Of a stretch of DNA of 6,716 bases, positions 1 through 6,148 are shown piece after piece. The position numbers and the translations under genes are program-made. Below the pieces are notes generated by a model, which was not told the origin of the DNA, did no database searches, and worked only from the letters and a program-made list of their open reading frames with translations. Origin of the DNA: an uncultured Erysipelotrichaceae bacterium (lineage in GTDB: Bacteria; Bacillota_I; Bacilli_A; Erysipelotrichales; Erysipelotrichaceae); assembly GCA_902796465.1 (NCBI GenBank), contig CADBPK010000283.1:1-6716 (forward strand), written 5' to 3'. How positions within the stretch are numbered: the stretch's first letter is position 1; the number at the start of each line of letters is the position of its first letter.

Positions 1-186
1 GAGAATTTCTTCGGACATTTGAAGAGTGAGAGTCTGGAACTGCACGATCTTCCGAAAACAAATGATGATCTCTTACATATGGTTAAGCGTTATATCTACT
101 TCTACAACCATGAAAGATCTCAAAGAAAGTTAAAAGGTATGACTCCTGCGGAATTCAGGTTGTCATACCTTTCACCCGGTTTTTAA
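1..186 (+). CDS. IS3-family transposase (OrfB), C-terminal 61 codons
   Basis: Frame 1 is open from the window edge to TAA at 184-186 and encodes 61 residues. It starts ENFFGHLKSE and continues through YIYFYNHERSQRKLKGMTP to AEFR. This is the hallmark end of the IS3-type integrase core (rve, DDE). In the family, the Glu of the E-x-F-F-x-x-L-K motif is the third catalytic acid of the D-D-35-E triad, so the first codon of the window is probably that Glu. The YNxxRxxxxLKGMTPxEFR segment is the usual C-terminal helix region. In IS3 elements OrfB is normally made by -1 frameshifting from OrfA, which lies upstream of the window. The visible part is intact with no internal stop, so nothing here suggests decay. 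The enzyme would bind the element ends and catalyse transposition. Confidence 0.85.
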   Translation, partial: ENFFGHLKSESLELHDLPKTNDDLLHMVKRYIYFYNHERSQRKLKGMTPAEFRLSYLSPGF

Positions 187-215
187 TGACTGTCCCATTT
201 TACTGGGGCAGTTCA
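187..215 (+). repeat. IS right terminal repeat, itself able to fold as a hairpin
   Basis: The sequence right after the transposase stop reads TGACTGTCCC, an 8-base spacer ATTTTACT, then GGGGCAGTTCA. The arms pair almost completely: CTGTCCC (190-196) with GGGGCAG (205-211) including one T-G pair, plus TGA with TCA around one bulged T. The outer arm, read inward, is TGAACTGCCCC, which resembles terminal repeats of IS3-group elements. As RNA the hairpin could also stop or protect the transposase message, but no T-run follows it. The matching left repeat is not in the window. Confidence 0.5.
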
Positions 216-254
216 GGCAAACCCGGTTTTCGCAACAGGTATGAAGCTGTGTGG

Positions 255-2102
255 TTAAGCAGCTTTCTTTACATTCGGAAGATCGTTGCCATTTGTCAGA
301 ACAACGATAACAGTATCGGAATATCCGGCTTTTTTGATTTCATCACGGTCAAACGTAAGCAGTTTGTCGCCTTTTGTGATCTTCTGTCCCTGTTCGACAA
401 AGGATTCAAATCCCTTTCCGTCCATCTGGACGGTATCGATACCGACATGGATCAATACTTCGACGCCATCTTTGCTGGCAAGGCCGACTGCGTGTTTGGT
501 CGGGAAGACCATCATGACTTCACCGTCGAACGGTGCGTATACGATTTCACCATCCGGAACGATACCAATGGAAGGACCCATTGTTTCTGCCGCAAACATC
601 GGATCAGCGATTTCGGATGCCGGAATGATCTTACCGGAAACAGGCTGTGTAACAGTTCCTTTGCCGGTTGTGAATGCATCTGCTTCCGGAACAGTTGTTA
701 CAGGAGCTGCTGCAGCTGCTTCAGCATCTTCTTTCCAGAGTACGAATGTCAGCGCGAAAGCGATACCGCCTGCGATTGCCAGCATAATTGTGTATCCTAA
801 ATAATTATTAATGATGAGGTAGCCCGGAATACCGGTAACACCGTTTGCGTGTGCGCCTAGTTTAGTAATTGCACCGAATAATGCACCGACTGCGCCGCCG
901 GCTGCCGCAAAGATAAACGGCTTCATAAGACGCAGGTTGACACCGAAGATCGCAGGTTCCGTAATACCAAGTGAAGCCGACAGGGAGGACGGGATCGCAA
1001 TTGCCTTTGTCTTGCGGTTTCTTGCTTTGAGACCTACTGCAAGACATGCGCCGAACTGTGCGAAGTTGGCAGCGGAAGCGATCGGCATCCAGGTATTGAG
1101 AGCGCCTGCTCCCAGCATGCCAAGCTCGATCGTATTGTACATATGGTGGAGACCCATAACAACGGTGACCGGATAGATCGCGCCCATCGCGCATGCGCCG
1201 AGCGGATTGGCGACCAGTTTGGTGGCACCGTTAAGAACCATTGTTTCCAGACCTGAGAAGATCGGACCGACGATCATGAATGTCAGTAAAGCTGTCGCGA
1301 GAACTGTGCACAGCGGTGTGACGAACAGGTCGATCATCTCCGGTACATGTTCATGGAGCCACTTTTCGATCTTGCACATCAGCCAGATCGCAATGACAAC
1401 AGGAATAACATGTCCCTGATAACCGAGCTGGTTGATCTGACCGAGAGTATAATTACCGATCTTGATACCTTCTCCGAAAAGGTACCATTTGTCATAACCC
1501 GCTGCAGCGTTCCAGCCGTTCACAAGTGCCGGGTGGACCATCATCAGACCGATGACAGCACCGAGGAATTCATTTCCTCCGAATACTCTTGTAGCACTGA
1601 TCGCCACAAGAACCGGCAGGAAGGCAAAAGCTGTATTGGCAGCCATATCGAGGAAACCAAACCATGCTGTATCATGGAATGTAGGAATAGCGTTACCAAG
1701 AGCCTCAACGAGACCCATCATAAGTCCGGCAGCTACGATTGCCGGGAGGATCGGAACGAACACATCACCAAGTGTTTTGACGATACGTTTCCACCATGGC
1801 ATGTTTGCGGCTGCAGCAGCTTTTACATCATCCTTGGATCCGGCGGATACACCGCTGACGTCGATAAATTCGTCATAGACCTTGTTTACGGTTCCGGTTC
1901 CGATAATAATCTGAAGCTGACCCGCATTGGAGAACACCCCCTGTACTCCGTCTGTGTTTTCAAGTGCTTTCACATCTACTTTGTTGTTGTCAACGATTGC
2001 AAGACGCAGACGTGTTGCACAGTGCGCGGCAGAAGCTACGTTTTCTTTTCCGCCCAAATGGCTGAAAATTTCTTCTGCACACTTCCGATAATCTAATGCC
2101 AT
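255..2102 (-). CDS. scrA: Sucrose-specific PTS permease, EIIBCA (615 aa)
   Basis: Membrane permease of the phosphotransferase system; it takes up sucrose and phosphorylates it to sucrose-6-phosphate. Three domains are visible in order. EIIB is about 1-85, with the phospho-Cys at 28 in HCATRLRL. EIIC is about 105-456, with many hydrophobic segments, MVHPALVNGW at 188-197 and the family motif GITEPAIFGV at 379-388. An Ala/Pro/Val-rich linker (about 457-485) leads to EIIA of the glucose type (about 485-612), with His537 in FPTKHAVGL and the likely phospho-His552 in LIHVGIDTV. All phosphorelay residues are present, so no separate EIIA is needed. The start is set by AAAGGAGA at 2108-2115. It is the second gene of an operon, 43 bp after scrB. 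Sucrose specificity rests on the GH32 and LacI partners plus ScrA-like EIIC sequence; another beta-glucoside-family sugar is less likely. Confidence 0.9.
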   Translation of the reverse strand: MALDYRKCAEEIFSHLGGKENVASAAHCATRLRLAIVDNNKVDVKALENTDGVQGVFSNAGQLQIIIGTGTVNKVYDEFIDVSGVSAGSKDDVKAAAAANMPWWKRIVKTLGDVFVPILPAIVAAGLMMGLVEALGNAIPTFHDTAWFGFLDMAANTAFAFLPVLVAISATRVFGGNEFLGAVIGLMMVHPALVNGWNAAAGYDKWYLFGEGIKIGNYTLGQINQLGYQGHVIPVVIAIWLMCKIEKWLHEHVPEMIDLFVTPLCTVLATALLTFMIVGPIFSGLETMVLNGATKLVANPLGACAMGAIYPVTVVMGLHHMYNTIELGMLGAGALNTWMPIASAANFAQFGACLAVGLKARNRKTKAIAIPSSLSASLGITEPAIFGVNLRLMKPFIFAAAGGAVGALFGAITKLGAHANGVTGIPGYLIINNYLGYTIMLAIAGGIAFALTFVLWKEDAEAAAAAPVTTVPEADAFTTGKGTVTQPVSGKIIPASEIADPMFAAETMGPSIGIVPDGEIVYAPFDGEVMMVFPTKHAVGLASKDGVEVLIHVGIDTVQMDGKGFESFVEQGQKITKGDKLLTFDRDEIKKAGYSDTVIVVLTNGNDLPNVKKAA

Positions 2103-2118
2103 GAAAATCTCCTTTCTT

Positions 2119-2137
2119 TATGCGCCGGCCGCGCATA
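2119..2137 (-). other. Hairpin in the scrB-scrA spacer, just upstream of the scrA ribosome binding site
   Basis: A perfect 7-bp stem (TATGCGC with GCGCATA) and a 5-base GC loop fills the middle of the 43-bp spacer. On the scrA-coding strand it ends three bases before the AAAGGAGA ribosome binding site, and no T-run follows, so it is unlikely to be an intrinsic terminator. It could stabilise a processed scrA message or set the ratio of ScrA to ScrB. The fold is read directly from the sequence; the role is inferred. Confidence 0.55.
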
Positions 2138-2145
2138 TCCCCTTT

Positions 2146-3660
2146 TTATTTCCCGGCCTGTTCCGGAAAGATGACAAAATCATCTTCCACGGTTTTTTCA
2201 GCCCGGTAAACAACTGCTTCCATACCTTCTCCTTTTGCTTCGAAGAAACACTCCGATGCATTCGGGAAGATGCGTGAAGAGAGAACATATTCCCCGTCAT
2301 TCACGAATATCTCTATACTGCTGTGATCCGCAAAGATCTGCATTTCCTTCAGACCTTTCTCAAGTCTGACTTTCCGTTCTGTGCCGTAATCCGTGTTGAT
2401 CTGATTTTCCAAAGCAGATTTATCGATCGTCAGATAACATGTATCCGCATCGTAAGAAACGGTGAAGCCGCTGTGTTTTTCGCTGCGGTAAAGATCCAGG
2501 TTAAAGCTTTTTCCGGATGGTATTACATCGATCACACTGGAAGCAGGCATTTCACCTTCCAGTTCAAAATCACTGCTTTCCTTATGAAGGGCTTTATGTC
2601 CTTTCAGTTCCTGCGCAGCTTCGCAAGGCCTTTGTCTAAGCTCACCGTTCTCAATTGTAAGGATCCTCGCCATTGTCTGCAGACCGGAATATCCTTCTTC
2701 TGCCGTCGGCGGATAGGTATAATCGCTGACCCCGAACCATGCGGTCATAACTGCCTTATCCGGATATACATTCTGTCCGGCACACTGTGCCGCATAGAAA
2801 TCAAATCCCCTGTCGAGTTCCCTGAACGGACCGTTTGGTATGAATTCGAGATTCTCAAAATCCATTTTCCCGATGAAGTAGGTATTGTTGTAAATGTTAT
2901 GGAATTCATCACCCTGCGGTTCAAGTCCCTGCGGCGAGAAAAGCAGAAGCCAGTCATCACCGACCCGTTCCAGGTCCGGACATTCCACCATGAATCCGAA
3001 GTCATCATATCCCCTGATCTTCAGTTCCCCGGCAACTTCCCAGCCGCGTCTGATCTCTTTGGAACGCATGAGCAGGAATTTTCCTTTTTTATCTGTGTTC
3101 TGGACACCGATCATAAAGTAATAGTATCCGTCTTCCTTGCGGTAGAACATTTTCGGATCCCGCTGATGCTCGGTATATCCATCGACAGGTCCGTAAAGCG
3201 GTTCTTCCTGTTTATGGATCACACCGTCCTTCGTCATATAGGCAAGCATCTGATACGGTGTACGCACCCAGTTCTCATCTCGGTGATTCCCTGTATACGG
3301 GAGATAAAGGATATCTCCTTCCGCATAACCGCTCCCGCTGAAAACACCTTTGTTGTCATAAGGAAGAGATGCCGCAATGGCGGATCCTTCGTTTTTCCAG
3401 TGAAGAAGATCCGGACTGGATGTGTGATACCATCCTTTCAGTCCGTGAACAGCACCATAGGCAAACCACTGATAAAAAAGATGCCATCTGCCGTTAAACC
3501 ATGAAAAACCGTTCGTATCACCCATCAGACCGGTTACCGTCTGAACATGATAATCACAGCGCCATCTGGATTGACGGACCTGATCATGCAGAGTTTTCAG
3601 TTCCGGAAGATCTTCTTTTTTCAGATCCCGGTACCGTTCCTCTCGCGTCCACTCTTTCAT
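2146..3660 (-). CDS. scrB: Sucrose-6-phosphate hydrolase, glycoside hydrolase family 32 (504 aa)
   Basis: Cytoplasmic enzyme that splits sucrose-6-phosphate into glucose-6-phosphate and fructose; no signal peptide is seen. The five-bladed propeller spans about 35-340. The three GH32 acids are in place: nucleophile Asp48 in LMGDTNGF, the stabilising Asp168 in HQRDPK, and the acid/base Glu226 in MVECPDL. YTGNHRDENWVRTPYQ (122-137) closely resembles streptococcal ScrB. The C-terminal beta-sandwich (about 365-490) carries ADHSSIEIFVNDGEYVLSSR (444-463). Length is normal or slightly long for the family. The usual NDPNG nucleophile motif is GDTNG here, with Asp and Asn kept. The start is set by GGAAAGG at 3666-3672, five bases upstream. 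It is the first gene of the scrBA operon, divergent from scrR. Other beta-fructosidases share this fold, but the PTS partner points to the phosphorylated substrate. Confidence 0.92.
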   Translation of the reverse strand: MKEWTREERYRDLKKEDLPELKTLHDQVRQSRWRCDYHVQTVTGLMGDTNGFSWFNGRWHLFYQWFAYGAVHGLKGWYHTSSPDLLHWKNEGSAIAASLPYDNKGVFSGSGYAEGDILYLPYTGNHRDENWVRTPYQMLAYMTKDGVIHKQEEPLYGPVDGYTEHQRDPKMFYRKEDGYYYFMIGVQNTDKKGKFLLMRSKEIRRGWEVAGELKIRGYDDFGFMVECPDLERVGDDWLLLFSPQGLEPQGDEFHNIYNNTYFIGKMDFENLEFIPNGPFRELDRGFDFYAAQCAGQNVYPDKAVMTAWFGVSDYTYPPTAEEGYSGLQTMARILTIENGELRQRPCEAAQELKGHKALHKESSDFELEGEMPASSVIDVIPSGKSFNLDLYRSEKHSGFTVSYDADTCYLTIDKSALENQINTDYGTERKVRLEKGLKEMQIFADHSSIEIFVNDGEYVLSSRIFPNASECFFEAKGEGMEAVVYRAEKTVEDDFVIFPEQAGK

Positions 3661-3672
3661 ATTTTCCTTTCC

Positions 3673-3696
3673 TGCAGTCTATTATCGCTGACTGCA
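3673..3696 (-). other. Hairpin or inverted repeat in the scrB leader, abutting its ribosome binding site
   Basis: TGCAGTC and GACTGCA form a perfect 7-bp inverted repeat around a 10-base AT-rich loop, within the predicted scrB 5' leader. It touches the AGGAAAGGA ribosome binding site. As RNA it would be a leader stem-loop; as DNA it could be a protein site. No terminator overlaps it, so a SacT/LicT-type antitermination switch is not supported. Confidence 0.45.
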
Positions 3697-3718
3697 TTTA
3701 CTATATTGAAATCCGATT

Positions 3719-3734
3719 ATGAAACCGGTTCCAT
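3719..3734. promoter_or_regulatory. Probable ScrR operator (or cre-like LacI-family site)
   Basis: ATGAAACCGGTTCCAT is an imperfect 16-bp palindrome with one mismatched pair around a central CCGG, the usual architecture of a LacI-family operator. It covers about +5 to +20 of the predicted scrB transcript, so a bound repressor would block scrBA. It also partly matches the CcpA cre pattern (TG, central CG, CA), so CcpA binding is an alternative or an addition. It lies 40 bp or more from the predicted scrR promoter, so simple autorepression from this site is not obvious. Confidence 0.6.
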
Positions 3735-3744
3735 TATTGATTTG

Positions 3745-3773
3745 AGAATATCATATATAAAACAAAGCGTCAA
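3745..3773 (-). promoter_or_regulatory. Predicted sigma-A promoter of scrBA
   Basis: On the minus strand a -35 box TTGACG (3768-3773) is followed after exactly 17 bases by TATTCT (3745-3750), preceded by TGA as an extended -10. This predicts a start near 3738 and a leader of about 78 bases. The LacI-type palindrome falls right after that start, which supports the assignment. A second possible -10, TATAGT at 3700-3705, lacks a convincing -35 box. Confidence 0.55.
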
Positions 3774-3774
3774 T

Positions 3775-3805
3775 ATGACAGACAGGTACCGGATAATGCT
3801 ATAAT
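3775..3805 (+). promoter_or_regulatory. Predicted scrR promoter with extended -10
   Basis: TGCTATAAT at 3797-3805 is a perfect extended -10 element (TATAAT at 3800-3805). The best -35 is ATGACA at 3775-3780, with a long 19-base spacer that the extended -10 could compensate. The predicted start near 3812 leaves only a very short leader holding the AGGAG ribosome binding site at 3814-3818. Confidence 0.65.
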
Positions 3806-3825
3806 AATTTTATAGGAGATAATAC

Positions 3826-4845
3826 ATGAAGCGGGATAAGGTAACGTTCAATGAAATTGCGCACTACACCGGCTTTTCCAAAACGACAATTTCCAGATAT
3901 TTTAATGATCCCGACTCGGTGTCCGAAAAGACACGAGAACAGCTTTCTGCTGCTCTGAAGAAATTGAATTACCGTGAAAACAAACTGGCACGCGTCCTCG
4001 CAAAAGGTAAAACGGAATTCATCGGAGTAATCATTCCTGATCTGCAGATGCATTACTACGCCAGATTACTTACGGAGATTCTCGCAATGTCAGATCTCTA
4101 CGGATATAAATTTCTTGTTTTCCAGGGCAGAGGAAATCTGGAGGCGGAAGAACGATATATCAGGGAACTGCTTTCCTATTCCGTGGAAGGTCTTCTGATG
4201 GTCTCTCATACGATACCCTCCGCCTCGCTCGCCTCACTGGATATTCCGGTCATAACGATCGAACGGGAAGACAGACATGTGTCCAGCGTCAACGCGGACA
4301 ATTACTGCGGGGGCAGATTAGCCGCCAAGGCACTTGCAGACTGCGGATGTGAAATCATGATCCATATCAATGCAGATCTGAAACCGGTTTCTCCGGCTTA
4401 CGGAAGAATCATCGGATTCCGTAACCTGTGCGCTGAATTGAAACTGCCTGAAGAAGAATTCCTGCATTCTTTTGGCAACAAGTACGAAGAGATCTATCCG
4501 GTCATGAAGACTGTTTTTGACACGATCCGCAAAAAATATAAAGACCGGAAGAAAGGAATCTTTGTCTCGAACGATACTGCCGCCAATGTTCTGCTCAATA
4601 TTATCCTGCAGACATATCGGACACTGCCGGACGACTGGAAAATCGTAGGCTTTGACGATTCCCCTATTTCACAGGAAGCAGTCATTCCCATCAGTTCCAT
4701 CCGTCAGGATATTCCCCGCATCGCAACGGAAGCTGTAAAAATGCTTGCAGATCAGATCGAAGAAAAGAAAAAAGGGAAGCATGACACTTCCCTGTATCAC
4801 AACATTATCCCTGTCGAATACATCGGGCGAAGGACAACACAGTGA
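3826..4845 (+). CDS. scrR: LacI-family sucrose operon repressor (339 aa)
   Basis: DNA-binding repressor expected to control scrBA in response to a sucrose-derived ligand. The N-terminal helix-turn-helix is at about 7-26 (TFNEIAHYTGFSKTTISRYF), and the hinge helix LARVLAKGKT (54-63) follows. The periplasmic-binding-protein-like effector domain starts at FIGVIIPDLQ (65-74). Late family signatures are VSNDTAA (247-253) and IVGFDDSPIS (273-282). Length is typical. The start is set by AGGAG at 3814-3818, seven bases before ATG, directly under a strong extended -10. It is divergent from scrB, and an imperfect palindrome suited to this family lies between them. A perfect GAAACCGGTTTC palindrome sits inside its own coding sequence (4380-4391). 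The family is certain; the sucrose role is inferred from neighbours. A fructo-oligosaccharide regulator is the main alternative. Confidence 0.88.
   Translation: MKRDKVTFNEIAHYTGFSKTTISRYFNDPDSVSEKTREQLSAALKKLNYRENKLARVLAKGKTEFIGVIIPDLQMHYYARLLTEILAMSDLYGYKFLVFQGRGNLEAEERYIRELLSYSVEGLLMVSHTIPSASLASLDIPVITIEREDRHVSSVNADNYCGGRLAAKALADCGCEIMIHINADLKPVSPAYGRIIGFRNLCAELKLPEEEFLHSFGNKYEEIYPVMKTVFDTIRKKYKDRKKGIFVSNDTAANVLLNIILQTYRTLPDDWKIVGFDDSPISQEAVIPISSIRQDIPRIATEAVKMLADQIEEKKKGKHDTSLYHNIIPVEYIGRRTTQ
4380..4391. promoter_or_regulatory. Possible auxiliary ScrR operator inside scrR
   Basis: GAAACCGGTTTC is a perfect 12-bp palindrome in scrR codons 185-189. With its preceding T it shares the 11-mer TGAAACCGGTT with the intergenic operator 659 bp away. 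LacI-family repressors can use a second site within a coding region to loop DNA. A third AAACCGGTTT lies in the next gene (5620-5629), so chance or codon bias is a real alternative. Confidence 0.25.
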
Positions 4846-4876
4846 GGATCTGAACGATCCTTTTTATTTTTTCTTA
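4845..4876 (+). terminator. Intrinsic terminator of scrR
   Basis: A perfect 6-bp stem AGGATC/GATCCT (4845-4850, 4856-4861) with the loop TGAAC is followed by a run of T broken by one A, to about 4872. The stem starts on the last base of the scrR stop codon. It works for plus-strand transcription only, because no T-run follows the stem on the minus strand. Confidence 0.75.
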
Positions 4877-6093
4877 TACTTGATACTCCAGAATTTACGG
4901 CGGATCCTGACTTCCGCTTTCTTTTCGGTAATGAACCGTTTCCATGCGGCCGGCTTTACCGGATAATCGAATTCCCCGATCTGTTCAACAAACCTGGAAC
5001 CGAATGTCTTCTTGTAATCATACAGTCCGTATTCCGGATCATCTTTCGTCGTAACGCCTGAGAATCCGCACAGATCATATGTCTTCACGCCCTTTTTCTG
5101 CATATCCTGCATTGCATATACATGCATGGAATCGATCGGGTTCAGATTCAGATAGGATTTGTGATTGTATGTATACAGATCATAGGAAGTATCCCCTGTG
5201 CGCACAAAGATGCCGCAGGCGATCCCGACAAGGTCCCCGTCTTCCCGGCGCCATGCCTCAGCTTGTTCCAGCTGTTTTTCCTTGGCTGCCCTGGCTTCCG
5301 GATCCTTTGCGTATTTCTTCCCGCTCAGTTCCTTTTCGATGCCTGCCTTCATGCCGGCAAGATTCACTTCGGTCACATAGACCGCGGCGTTTTCACCGAA
5401 ACAGTCAAGAATATCTTCAAAAAATGCACGGCTGTGGGGCATGAATCCCTTCTGTTCCGCCAGCTGTTCTTCCAGTTTCATCAGACGCTCCAGATCCTGT
5501 CTCGTTCCCATCCTGGTCGTCACGCAGTTTGCCTTATGACGGTTCAGTGCAGTGATCTTTTTCTTTGCGAAACGCGAACGCACAGCCGGAAAATCATCGC
5601 TGATATCGACAGTAAGTGTAAACCGGTTTGCCCAGCTCCCGTCGTAGGCATAGCCGTATCGTTTATGCATAAAGCCGAGGTCAGTTAACAGTACGGTGAT
5701 ATTTTCGTTGTTTTCCCCGCCTTCAACGACATTCCCGGAAATATCTTTTTCCATCCGCAGCACATTCGGATCAACACGAAGGAAATGTACCTTTTCCTTT
5801 TCGGCGTATTCTTTCAGAAGTGAAAAAGCTTCCCTGACAGTTTTTTCATCTGTGTAGTCGATGCACGGTCCTTTCGGTATATACAGAAAAGGATGTCCGA
5901 CGCTTCTTCCCCGCAGGACCATGGCCGTTCCGGTGAGTTTATCATCTTCCATAAAGCCGAGCATTGTACAGGTATATCCTTTTGTATGTTCCTGATTGTG
6001 TCCCCACATGGAAGTCTTCATATAATGGGCATAAGGATGTGCTTCCACAAAAGCATCGAACGCCTGTTCGTCATCCATCTTTTTCAGAATCAT
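4864..6093 (-). CDS. FemAB/MurM-family peptidoglycan bridge aminoacyltransferase (409 aa)
   Basis: Cytoplasmic, membrane-associated type of enzyme that adds amino acids from aminoacyl-tRNA to the stem peptide of lipid-linked peptidoglycan precursor, building the interpeptide bridge. Family features visible are YIPKGPCIDY (71-80), HFLRVDPN (103-110), WANRFTLTVDIS (154-165), a basic RFAKKKITALNRHKA stretch (174-188), and EYGLYDYKKTFGSRFVEQIGEF (354-375) near the end. Between the two acyltransferase halves, about 244-287 is Lys/Glu/Ala-rich and helical, consistent with the coiled-coil arm of Fem enzymes. Length is typical. The start is set by AAAGGAGG at 6101-6108, seven bases upstream. The final Lys-rich codons lie opposite the T-run of the scrR terminator. 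No neighbour indicates which bridge residue it adds, so FemX, FemA, FemB or MurM cannot be chosen. Confidence 0.88.
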   Translation of the reverse strand: MILKKMDDEQAFDAFVEAHPYAHYMKTSMWGHNQEHTKGYTCTMLGFMEDDKLTGTAMVLRGRSVGHPFLYIPKGPCIDYTDEKTVREAFSLLKEYAEKEKVHFLRVDPNVLRMEKDISGNVVEGGENNENITVLLTDLGFMHKRYGYAYDGSWANRFTLTVDISDDFPAVRSRFAKKKITALNRHKANCVTTRMGTRQDLERLMKLEEQLAEQKGFMPHSRAFFEDILDCFGENAAVYVTEVNLAGMKAGIEKELSGKKYAKDPEARAAKEKQLEQAEAWRREDGDLVGIACGIFVRTGDTSYDLYTYNHKSYLNLNPIDSMHVYAMQDMQKKGVKTYDLCGFSGVTTKDDPEYGLYDYKKTFGSRFVEQIGEFDYPVKPAAWKRFITEKKAEVRIRRKFWSIKYKKK

Positions 6094-6119
6094 CCGGTCC
6101 CCTCCTTTCCTACAGATTG

Positions 6120-6148
6120 AGTTTAGCAGATTTCACGGTGCCGGTCAT
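6120..6148 (-). promoter_or_regulatory. Predicted promoter of the FemAB-family gene
   Basis: On the minus strand ATGACC (6143-6148) and TAAACT (6120-6125) are 17 bases apart, and TGC just before the second box makes an extended -10. Each hexamer matches consensus at four of six positions. This gives a leader of about 20 bases carrying the AAAGGAGG site. It is a moderate match only. Confidence 0.4.

Larger units (their letters stand above)
1..215 (+). mobile_element. Right end of an IS3-family insertion sequence (partial)
   Basis: The window opens inside an insertion sequence and contains its 3' end: the tail of the transposase gene and, just after the stop, a terminal sequence whose outward reading is TGAACTGCCCC. 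IS3-family elements characteristically begin TG and end CA, so the likely outer border is the CA at 214-215. The left end and the first transposase frame lie outside the window, so neither the target duplication nor the completeness of the element can be judged. The border position is inferred from the TG/CA rule and the nearby stop codon, and is not proven. Confidence 0.7.

Noticed and set aside
174..230. Direct repeat ACCCGGTTTT at 174-183 (inside the IS) and 221-230 (outside it)
   Set aside because: Too far inside the element to be a target duplication, and IS3-type duplications are only 3-5 bp; most likely chance.
217..233. Weak dyad around AAACCCGGTTTT as a scrA terminator or operator
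   Set aside because: The pairing needs mismatches or a bulge, no T-run follows on the minus strand, and the central pairs break the operator-like symmetry.
186..800. Long plus-strand frames opposite scrA (also 286-804, 1347-2096, 1552-1878)
   Set aside because: They lie antisense to a clear IIBCA gene, lack ribosome binding sites, and encode Cys/Ser/Arg-rich or low-complexity peptides without recognisable domains.
2323..3504. A 393-codon plus-strand frame opposite scrB
   Set aside because: Antisense to a well-supported GH32 gene, with no family resemblance; a by-product of codon bias in the real gene.
3528..3541. GACCGGTTACCGTC inside scrB as a further operator
   Set aside because: Only partial symmetry with several mismatched central pairs, and it does not match the intergenic palindrome.
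3673..3696. Antitermination (RAT-type) switch in the scrB leader
   Set aside because: No overlapping intrinsic terminator and no antiterminator gene nearby; a LacI-type repressor is present instead.
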